A stretch of 64,000 bases of DNA from Chitinophaga ginsengisoli (GTDB taxonomy: Bacteria; Bacteroidota; Bacteroidia; Chitinophagales; Chitinophagaceae). Each line of letters opens with the position of its first letter. Within the stretch, counting starts at the first letter, position 1. Both the position numbers and the translations under genes were made by a program. Shown here in pieces: positions 7,781 to 14,137 of the stretch. The notes beneath the pieces are model-generated. The model had not been told where the DNA came from and did no database searches. It saw only the letters and a program-made list of their open reading frames with translations. The stretch spans positions 1 through 64,000 of the forward strand of contig NZ_PYGK01000013.1 in assembly GCF_003014595.1 (NCBI RefSeq), written 5' to 3'.

Positions 7781-8764
7781 TCATTCTCCTTTAATAGCAT
7801 TGTTCAAGCGCTCCCAATTTGCAAAAGCAAATTTTTCTCTGTCTTCCTTACTGAGTTCTGTTGCTTCTAAAAAGTTACGGGCATCTCTTCCTGGTCGGTA
7901 TTGATAAGGATAGTCGGCAGAAAAAAGTATGCGGTCTGTACCGACGATTCCAACGGAACGCTGCAGGTAAGCATGGCTGAACATTCCGCTTGCTGTTACG
8001 TATAGGTTCTGGCGTACATAATCAATAAAAGGTCTGTCAAGCTTAGCAGCGCTGTTAAGTGAAGCTAACCTTTCTGTATAGAATAAAATTACTTCGCCCC
8101 AATGCCCAAGAATAATTTGCAGATTGGGAAAATGGTCAAACACTTTCGCTAAGACTAACCTAACAAATTGTATTCCTGCCTCATAATGCCAACCCAGCCC
8201 AAAGGTTGAAAACGCAAGGTTTGTTAGTTCGTCAAAACCTGAATAATAAATGTCCCTGACTGCTTTTTGAGGGATTTGCGGATGAATGAATAACGGAACG
8301 CCAAGCGCTTCCGCACATTCAAACAATTCCCAAAAATCTTTATGATCTAAATTTTTCACGCCGGTCCGCCCGCATAACATTGCGCCTTTCAGTCCAAGAT
8401 TTTTTACAGAACGTTCCAATTCTTTTGCGGCTTCTTTCGGTGCAGACATTGGCAACGCTGCAAATCCCTGAAACCTGTCGGGCGTTTTTTTTATAATTTC
8501 CACTACGTAATCGTTTGTTTGAATAGCCAGATCAATGCTTTCTCTTCCTAAATTGTGAAGGCTTGGACTGGTAAGCGAAAGCACCTGGACATCTATACCG
8601 GTTTCATCCATCAATTGAAGCCGTGAATTTCCTATATTTTCCAGACGATCTTCAATTTCACCAAAGTGAAGCTTATGGGTCGGGGCATCTTTGTCGGCAT
8701 TTTTTTGCCATTCATCTCTGACTTCTTTTGTCAAAAAATGTTCTTCTATTGCGATTAGTTTCAT
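7781..8764 (-). CDS. Amidohydrolase-2 family protein (ACMSD / gamma-resorcylate decarboxylase type)
   Basis: About 327 residues from the ATG at 8764; the family's N-terminus MKLIAIEEHF begins there, so an upstream in-frame ATG at 8800 is rejected. Likely metal ligands are E7 and H9 (ExH), H161 in PLFIHPQIP and D284 in LFSADYPYQY; H221 lies in GHWGE. Members are TIM-barrel metalloenzymes that decarboxylate aromatic or muconate acids, or hydrolyse related compounds. The substrate is unknown. It is the first gene of a two-gene unit with the AraC regulator. A decayed flavin monooxygenase lies just beyond, which suggests a former aromatic-compound module. Confidence 0.85.
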   Translation of the reverse strand: MKLIAIEEHFLTKEVRDEWQKNADKDAPTHKLHFGEIEDRLENIGNSRLQLMDETGIDVQVLSLTSPSLHNLGRESIDLAIQTNDYVVEIIKKTPDRFQGFAALPMSAPKEAAKELERSVKNLGLKGAMLCGRTGVKNLDHKDFWELFECAEALGVPLFIHPQIPQKAVRDIYYSGFDELTNLAFSTFGLGWHYEAGIQFVRLVLAKVFDHFPNLQIILGHWGEVILFYTERLASLNSAAKLDRPFIDYVRQNLYVTASGMFSHAYLQRSVGIVGTDRILFSADYPYQYRPGRDARNFLEATELSKEDREKFAFANWERLNNAIKGE

Positions 8765-8810
8765 TTGCCTATGGATTTTTGCTGCTACAAAATTCAGCAC
8801 AATTCTAAAA

Positions 8811-8846
8811 ATAGGTGTAGTCTAATTTCAGATAGTTGTAGTCAAA
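8811..8846. promoter_or_regulatory. Paired direct repeats, likely AraC-type binding site
   Basis: ATAGGTGTAGTCTAA (8811-8825) and ATAGTTGTAGTCAAA (8832-8846) differ at two positions and start 21 bp apart, two helical turns. This arrangement is typical of AraC-family targets. It lies 47 bp upstream of the amidohydrolase start and is probably bound by the AraC protein of the same operon. Confidence 0.6.
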
Positions 8847-8981
8847 CCGCAACTAAGTTCAAATATCTTGTTACCACTTCTTTTTGATATCATTGTGCAT
8901 AACCTTTATTGGCTAGCTCCTCAGTATCGTTGACCCAAACCGATACGGTGTAGTAAAGCTACCTGTGAGCAGTCATTTCCA

Positions 8982-9986
8982 TTACATTTCAACTAACATC
9001 TTACCTTCGTTTTTGCCATTGAAAAGTCCTATGAAAGCCGCCGGTAGTTGCTCAAAGCCCTTCACGATCGTTTCTCTGTAATTCAGATTTCCGTCAATCA
9101 GCCATTGTTTTAGTTGCGCCCGGCCTTCATTAAAGCGCTCTTTGTAATCACCGATGAGAAATCCTTGAATGAATAATTTTTTGTAAACCACAAGCGGTAA
9201 CAATCTTGGCCCAACAGCTCCCTTTTCATCATTGTAATCTGCAATGGTACCACAGACCACTATCCGTCCATAATCATTCATCTTACTGATTACAGCATCC
9301 GATATGTTGCCACCAACATTATCGAAATATACATCTATCCCTTCGGGACAAAGCTTGTCCAGGACGGCACCGATGTCAGCATTGGTCTTGTAGTTAATGG
9401 CAGCGTCAAACCTTAGCTCGGTTTTTATTAAGTTGGCTTTTTCATCGCTTCCCACAATGCCTATGACCTTACAACCGAACAATTTACCGATTTGACCTGC
9501 GATGCTTCCTACCGCACCAGCCGCACCCGAAACAACGATCGTCTCACCTTTTTGCGGCTTACCGATTTCACTAAGCGCAAAGTAAGCGGACAAACCAGTA
9601 GCTCCTAATATGCTCAGATAGGAACTCAATGGCATACTCTTATCTTCCAATACAACCAGATCATCAGCGTCACGTAATAAAAGATCCCGCCATTCCATAT
9701 ATCCCATTACCAGATCACCCTTTTTGAAATCTTTATGAGCGGAAGTCACAACCGCCGCAATGCCACGTGAAATAATAATATCTCCAACATTTAAAGCGGG
9801 GGGATGTCCACCACTCATGGCGACTCTTAAGTATGGGTCGACCGAAATAAATAGTGGCTTTAATAATAGCTGACCATCAGTAATCGATGGAAGTTCCTCC
9901 TCTTCAAGCAGGAAGTCATCGATTTGCGGCATACCTGCTGGCATATTCACCAATCTGATTATTTTCGATTTCATCTTTTTAACCAT
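8982..9986 (-). CDS. NADP-dependent oxidoreductase, CurA / prostaglandin-reductase-like MDR family
   Basis: A 334-residue zinc-independent medium-chain reductase. The N-terminal GroES-like part contains ISVDPYLRVAM, diagnostic of the CurA/LTB4 12-hydroxydehydrogenase group. The Rossmann part has the NADPH motif SGAAGAVGSIAGQIGK followed by FDNVGG. Such enzymes reduce alpha,beta-unsaturated carbonyls with NADPH. MKSKIIRL at residue 5 is an alternative start. It follows the SRPBCC-like gene by 4 bp, so the two are co-transcribed, and a LysR regulator diverges from them. Confidence 0.9.
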   Translation of the reverse strand: MVKKMKSKIIRLVNMPAGMPQIDDFLLEEEELPSITDGQLLLKPLFISVDPYLRVAMSGGHPPALNVGDIIISRGIAAVVTSAHKDFKKGDLVMGYMEWRDLLLRDADDLVVLEDKSMPLSSYLSILGATGLSAYFALSEIGKPQKGETIVVSGAAGAVGSIAGQIGKLFGCKVIGIVGSDEKANLIKTELRFDAAINYKTNADIGAVLDKLCPEGIDVYFDNVGGNISDAVISKMNDYGRIVVCGTIADYNDEKGAVGPRLLPLVVYKKLFIQGFLIGDYKERFNEGRAQLKQWLIDGNLNYRETIVKGFEQLPAAFIGLFNGKNEGKMLVEM

Positions 9987-9990
9987 TTAA

Positions 9991-10542
9991 TCAAATACCA
10001 TAACTGCCGGTAAGGGCTTTCTTTTCGATGCTTTTTGCAAACAGGGGCGTTTCTTCATGATTGTGAGCGTCCGATGCAACCTGGCGGTCGTGAGCAGCCT
10101 GGGCCAAAGAAATGTTGTGCACTTTCATAAATTCAAAAAACTCCGGCGTTGCTGTTGCATGAATTTCGTTGGTATATTCACAGGTTTGATCGTCCAATTT
10201 TGTGACGCTAAGTTCCCATAGCACCTGAACCTTGCTGCGTCCGTTGGCAGTGATCGCATCAGAAACCGATAACATACGACAATAATCTGCCCTGTACTCA
10301 GTAGCCACATAATGCTGAATGACAAGCGCGTTACCGATGGTCTCTACATTGATTGACATAGGCTCGCCAGCTAAAGTGTGTGTAAAGCCAGCTGCGATAT
10401 GGGCTGTAGAGCATCTTTGATATTCCTCATCGGGAAGATTGAATAACCAATCTGCGATGTTTACTTTTTCAATTGGCGCGTTAATGATCGCTTTTACAGT
10501 TGAGTGAGAAAGCGCGTTTTCGGTAGTTTGTTTGATTTCCAT
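9991..10542 (-). CDS. SRPBCC-like small-molecule-binding protein
   Basis: A 183-residue soluble protein. The pattern STVKAIINAPIEKVNIADWLFNLP, central strands (LVIQHYVATEYR, VQVLWELSVTKLD) and a long C-terminal helix fit the SRPBCC/START-like fold, which binds hydrophobic ligands. No catalytic motif is seen. It is the first gene of a unit with the CurA-like reductase and shares a divergent promoter region with the LysR gene, so it may serve the same detoxification response. The family assignment is by pattern only. Confidence 0.55.
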   Translation of the reverse strand: MEIKQTTENALSHSTVKAIINAPIEKVNIADWLFNLPDEEYQRCSTAHIAAGFTHTLAGEPMSINVETIGNALVIQHYVATEYRADYCRMLSVSDAITANGRSKVQVLWELSVTKLDDQTCEYTNEIHATATPEFFEFMKVHNISLAQAAHDRQVASDAHNHEETPLFAKSIEKKALTGSYGI

Positions 10543-10617
10543 GATATTTTTTTGTTTGATAATTCAAAGGTCACCGAAATTTATTAATCGTTAAAACGTT
10601 TATTTTAGATATACTTG

Positions 10618-10632
10618 ATCGGAAAAACCGAT
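10618..10632. promoter_or_regulatory. Inverted repeat in the divergent LysR promoter region
   Basis: ATCGG-AAAAA-CCGAT is a perfect 5-bp inverted repeat between the divergent starts at 10542 and 10653, 20 bp before the LysR start. LysR proteins usually bind such dyads. An AAACGTTT palindrome lies about 25 bp away. It is a short match. Confidence 0.35.
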
Positions 10633-10652
10633 TATTTTTAATATCTTTAAAA

Positions 10653-11549
10653 ATGGAACTCCGTCAATTAAAATACTTTATCAAGGCCGCCGAATTACAA
10701 AATTTCACTGAAGCTTCGGGTGCATTATTTATTACGCAAAGCACACTATCTCAGCAGATCAAACAATTGGAAGATGAACTGGGAATACCGTTGTTTGACA
10801 GGATCGCTAAGCGGGTGCGGCTCACAGAGGCAGGTAGAACGTTTTTGCCTTATGCTCTCAAGACGGCGAAAGATGCCCAGGACGGCAAGGACATGTTGAA
10901 GGATTTGATGAATCTTAATACAGGAACGTTGTCGATCGGTGTAACCTATGGACTAATGGACTTGTTAACGAAAGCTGTAGTGGACTTTTCACAAGAGTGT
11001 CCAAAAATCAGCATAAAAATCAACTTTGGCACCACTCAGGATTTACTGGACAAGCTTGATCAGGGTCATATTGATATGATGTTATCTTTTTCTCAGGGTG
11101 AGAAAGGCGAAGGATTTAAAATTGAACGTTTGTTTTCTTCCTGTCTGGCACTTGTAGTTCACAAAAGCCATCCGTTGGGCGGTAGAAAGCAGATCAACAT
11201 TAAGCAATTAGATGGTCTGCCTTTGCTATTGCCTACCAGAGGATATAGCATCCGCAATTACCTCGATCTTTTATTGGAAGATCATCATTTAATACCTGAT
11301 ATAAAAATGGAAGTAAATGATATCAATATGCTTTTACAACTGGTAAATAGTGGTCGGTGGGCGACCATATTAATGGGTTCGTCGATCTTTAACTACCCTG
11401 AATTAAAAGCACTGAAAATTACAGGCGAAGGTATGACCCGATTGGCCACTATTTCCTGGCCGGCAGGTCAATATCGCAAAAAAGCAGCGCGAATATTGGC
11501 GCAGCTATTAGTCCATCACGCGAAAGACTATCATGTTCAAAAGGCTTAA
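10653..11549 (+). CDS. LysR-family transcriptional regulator
   Basis: A 298-residue LTTR. The N-terminal winged helix-turn-helix is residues 1-60 (MELRQLKYFIKAAELQNFTEAS, then TQSTLSQQIKQLEDELG). The effector domain spans about 90-290, beginning GTLSIGVTYG. It is transcribed away from the SRPBCC-like/CurA-like pair 110 bp off, the usual layout for a LysR activator and its targets. The inducer is probably an electrophile or quinone-like compound, inferred from the neighbouring reductase. Confidence 0.92.
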   Translation: MELRQLKYFIKAAELQNFTEASGALFITQSTLSQQIKQLEDELGIPLFDRIAKRVRLTEAGRTFLPYALKTAKDAQDGKDMLKDLMNLNTGTLSIGVTYGLMDLLTKAVVDFSQECPKISIKINFGTTQDLLDKLDQGHIDMMLSFSQGEKGEGFKIERLFSSCLALVVHKSHPLGGRKQINIKQLDGLPLLLPTRGYSIRNYLDLLLEDHHLIPDIKMEVNDINMLLQLVNSGRWATILMGSSIFNYPELKALKITGEGMTRLATISWPAGQYRKKAARILAQLLVHHAKDYHVQKA

Positions 11550-11609
11550 TAAAAGATCGTAGCACACAAGTTTTAGGCAATTTTTATCTTCACCTGAAAA
11601 TTATAGACA

Positions 11610-11873
11610 ATGGCTAACAGGGTAAAGTCTATTCCGGTTAACACAATGTTGGAGATGTTTGGTACAGGTATAGCCATTGGTAAAGCCTCTATTAAAGGGC
11701 TTAGGATTTTTGAGGAAACGGCTCATTCACACCGGGACGATTACCATTTGTTTTTCTTACAGGAAACAGGCGAAATGCCAATTGAAATTGATTTTCAAAA
11801 ACATGTCTTAAAACCACTGTCCAACAAAATCGCCAGTCGATGCTTTTTTAGATTGCCCTTCCTTCATAAATGA
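11610..11873 (+). pseudogene. N-terminal fragment of an AraC-type regulator
   Basis: The first 70 residues (MANRVKSIPVNTMLEMFGTG..., EETAHSHRDDYHLFFLQETGE, EIDFQKHVLKP) resemble the cupin start of AraC-family proteins that sense ligands. The frame then loses the pattern and stops at 11873. No helix-turn-helix domain follows. The piece is therefore a truncated relic; a short expressed protein cannot be excluded. Confidence 0.5.
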
Positions 11874-12321
11874 ATATTACAAACGTTTTGATACTACTAC
11901 TGTTTAAGCTATAGTACTTATAGCAAATACCATACTATCAAAATACGGCGGCTTTAGGTACCTACACACTGCCAGATGCCGCCACCCAGAACCTGGCCAT
12001 TTACATCCAGCTCAAAATGTATTTCGACCATTATTTATTGCCGGCAGCCCCATCTTTCCCGTGATATATCTTTTTGCCATCCTCATTTAGAACCCATTTT
12101 CGGGTACTTACAGCAACTTATAGAACTTTTATACCGGCTTTAAATAACCATCTCTCATATTTCCTCCTAATGACCAAAGGAAGCTTGGCAGTTTATTTTG
12201 TTAAAAGGTTCCTTATACCTGCTTAACCAATTGTTAAACTTTGCTTCTGTCTAGTCAATGTTCAGGATTTCAACAAAATCTGTTACTAACTTATAGTTTT
12301 ATTCATTTAAAAAACAAAGTC
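11874..12321. other. Intergenic region with possible gene debris
   Basis: No intact gene. Around 11960-12064 one plus frame reads like coding sequence (GTYTLPDAATQNLAIYIQ, then a stop after about 35 codons), but it matches no family I know. The last part holds the leader of the PepSY-like gene; no clear promoter motif is seen. Confidence 0.4.
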
Positions 12322-12750
12322 ATGAAAAAGATTCTAATTACAGCAATGCTAGTAACAGGAATTTCCGCAGCCTTATTTGCTCAAGGGCGTATTAATCCTC
12401 CTAAGGTTGTAAAAGATGCCTTCTCCCAAAAATTCCCTGAAGCAAAAAATGTAACCTGGGAAACGGAAAAAGGAAATTATGAAGCCAATTGGGGTGGCAA
12501 ATCCGGCGAAGACAATTCAGTTCTTTATACACCTTCCGGACAATTTCTTGAAGCAGGAAAGGCAATTACCATAAAGCAGTTACCGGCTCCGGTAGTAAGC
12601 TATGTAAAGAGCCATTACAAAAGCGCTTCCATTACAGAAGCTATGCAGGTAATCAATGCAAATGGGAAGATTACATATGAAGCTGAGGTACATGGTAAAG
12701 ACATCGTGTTTGATGATAAGGGGAATTTTATAAAAACAGAAAAAGAATAA
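12322..12750 (+). CDS. Secreted PepSY-like (DUF2874-type) protein
   Basis: A 142-residue protein from the ATG at 12322, with a signal peptide MKKILITAMLVTGISAALFA and cleavage near AQG. An upstream in-frame ATG at 12241 would bury this signal and is rejected. The mature part has two similar halves, VVKDAFSQKFPEAKNVTWE and PVVSYVKSHYKSASITEA, each followed by beta strands (NYEANW, TYEAEVHGKDIVFD). That is the PepSY-like repeat of Bacteroidota periplasmic proteins resembling beta-lactamase-inhibitor folds. Its function is unknown. It appears monocistronic. Confidence 0.78.
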   Translation: MKKILITAMLVTGISAALFAQGRINPPKVVKDAFSQKFPEAKNVTWETEKGNYEANWGGKSGEDNSVLYTPSGQFLEAGKAITIKQLPAPVVSYVKSHYKSASITEAMQVINANGKITYEAEVHGKDIVFDDKGNFIKTEKE

Positions 12751-12767
12751 CTATCTATCTAAAAATG

Positions 12768-12873
12768 GGTTGTTTCAAAAGAATAACGTGTCATGTTGGT
12801 CTTATTTAAACATCGAAAACATTGATTGCCTATTTCTAAGTCCTCGATAATTGCTTGTACTTTTGAAACAGCC
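12768..12873. mobile_element. MITE-like 106-bp element with 14-bp terminal inverted repeats
   Basis: The ends GGTTGTTTCAAAAG (12768-12781) and CTTTTGAAACAGCC (12860-12873) are inverted repeats with one mismatch. They resemble the termini of several IS families. There is no transposase between them and no clear target duplication, so this is either a MITE or the scar of an internally deleted insertion sequence. Its right end supplies a TACTTTTG box in front of the next gene. Confidence 0.6.
12858..12865 (+). promoter_or_regulatory. Candidate -7 element (TACTTTTG) inside the MITE end
   Basis: TACTTTTG matches the Bacteroidota -7 consensus TAnnTTTG and lies 80 bp upstream of the ATG at 12945. 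No well-spaced TTG (-33) was found, so it is a partial match. If used, expression of the membrane protein gene would depend on the inserted element. Confidence 0.35.
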
Positions 12874-12944
12874 TCTTGTGTTTGTTAATTTTCCTTTCGG
12901 CATTGCTCTCGCTATTACTATTAGATAAGAAAATCAATACCGCT

Positions 12945-13709
12945 ATGATAAATAGGCCTATAGGCTTAAACAAAGTTGCAAGGATCACCTTGCTTTTCTG
13001 GATATTGAAAATACTTGCAACCACATTAGGTGAAGTATTAGGTGACTTTTTTTCAATGTCACTGAATATCGGCTATATATATAGTTTGCTTATCACCTTC
13101 GTGCTTTTTATACTGGTGTTAGTCTGGCAATTGAGACAAGAAAAATTTCATGCAGCTATTTATTGGCTTGTGATTGTTGGCACTACCACAGTAGGAACTG
13201 AAATTTCTGATTTGATGGATCGTACATTGGGTATGGGCTATGCATGGGGATCATCGATACTTTTTTCTGCGTTACTGATAGTTTTGTTTTTGTGGTACCG
13301 GAACATTGGAGAAATCAAAGTGTATCCTATTGTTGAAAGACGTGTAGAGTTTTATTATTGGTTTGCCATCTTAATTTCCAACAGTTTGGGAACTGCTTTT
13401 GGGGATTTTCTAAGTGATAATCTCGGCATGAGTTATTTAACAGGTGCAGCCTTTACGGCGGGGATCATTGTTATTGTAGTGCTCTTGCATTATTTTACTA
13501 AGATCAACGAAATTCTTTTATTCTGGATCGCTTTTATTTTTACGAGGCCATTTGGTGCAACCTTTGGTGATTTTCTTACCAAGCCGATTGAAAAGGGTGG
13601 TCTTGATTTTAGCAGAGGCATTGCGGCATTGGTAACAACTGCAATCATGGCTATCTTAATATATTTTTCGCAACGCTGTACCCAGAAAAAAGAAGTTTCC
13701 AATGCCTGA
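12945..13709 (+). CDS. COG4705-type integral membrane protein
   Basis: About 254 residues from the ATG at 12945; an upstream TTG at 12876 would add a hydrophobic leader but overlaps the presumed transcription start. It has roughly eight membrane segments. Four internal repeats are plain: TTLGEVLGDFF, TTVGTEISDLMD, NSLGTAFGDFL and RPFGATFGDFL, each followed by a helix pair. This is the hallmark of the COG4705 uncharacterised membrane-anchored family. The repeated G-D motifs in membrane segments suggest a small-ion or substrate channel, but no function is established. Confidence 0.8.
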   Translation: MINRPIGLNKVARITLLFWILKILATTLGEVLGDFFSMSLNIGYIYSLLITFVLFILVLVWQLRQEKFHAAIYWLVIVGTTTVGTEISDLMDRTLGMGYAWGSSILFSALLIVLFLWYRNIGEIKVYPIVERRVEFYYWFAILISNSLGTAFGDFLSDNLGMSYLTGAAFTAGIIVIVVLLHYFTKINEILLFWIAFIFTRPFGATFGDFLTKPIEKGGLDFSRGIAALVTTAIMAILIYFSQRCTQKKEVSNA

Positions 13710-13866
13710 TTTGAATTAATAAAAGAGGGTAATTTTTTGTAATCAATCACACAATTAGTCAGATCAATATTCCTATTCAAACACCTTCCGTCTCTTTATT
13801 CTATATTTCCCGGTAATTTTCTTAATCTGTTTCATGCAGCGACAGGCAACTGTATGACGCGTTACA

Positions 13867-13884
13867 TTGTCCGGTGCCGGACAA
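13867..13884. promoter_or_regulatory. Candidate enhancer-binding-protein site (upstream activating sequence)
   Basis: TTGTCCGG-TG-CCGGACAA is a perfect 8-bp dyad, 84 bp upstream of the -24/-12-like element. Distance and symmetry suit an NtrC-type activator of sigma-54. No such activator gene is in the window. Confidence 0.5.
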
Positions 13885-13967
13885 GAAATGGCCATTTGCG
13901 AACAGTTACAAGCTTGTTATTGAGCATAAACAGTCCGTTTCCAGATAGAAACAGCCCGCTTAATGGG

Positions 13968-13984
13968 TTGGCACCGCCTTTGTA
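13968..13984 (+). promoter_or_regulatory. Candidate sigma-54 (-24/-12) promoter
   Basis: TTGGCACCGCCTTTGTA fits the sigma-54 consensus YTGGCACGRNNNTTGCW with two mismatches, including T for C in the -12 GC. GG and the -12 pair are 10 bases apart as required. The predicted transcript start is near 13995, just before the PadR start at 14015. Confidence 0.5.
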
Positions 13985-14014
13985 CGATAAAATAGAAACT
14001 AATAACCTGAACAT

Positions 14015-14137
14015 ATGCGCAGGACATATTTAGGTGAATTCGAAGAAATGGTTTTACTGATGGTCGCTCTCCTGAGCAGAGAAGGGTATGAAATCCCCCG
14101 TTCAACCACCGCGCTGGGCCCGGTGGCTACTCAATAG
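14015..14137 (+). pseudogene. PadR-family regulator, truncated to its first ~25 residues
   Basis: The frame from ATG 14015 begins MRRTYLGEFEEMVLLMVAL followed by LSREGY, the N-terminus of the PadR regulators that precede such permeases in this phylum. It then departs from the family, overlaps the permease start at 14088 in another frame and stops at 14137 after 40 codons. The missing helix-turn-helix and dimer helix, about 85 residues, suggest a deletion ending almost exactly at the permease start. No functional repressor can result. Confidence 0.75.

Larger units (their letters stand above)
13710..14014. other. Leader region of the PadR/permease locus
   Basis: No gene is seen. It carries a TGTCCG-type dyad (13867-13884) and a sigma-54-like promoter (13968-13984), listed separately. 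The order palindrome, about 84 bp, -24/-12 element, start codon is that of an enhancer-dependent promoter. Confidence 0.5.

Noticed and set aside
12241-12321. Upstream extension of the PepSY-like protein
   Set aside because: It would place 27 unlikely residues before a perfect signal peptide.
13490-13780. Minus-strand frame over the end of the COG4705 gene
   Set aside because: Antisense to a well-supported membrane protein with internal repeats.
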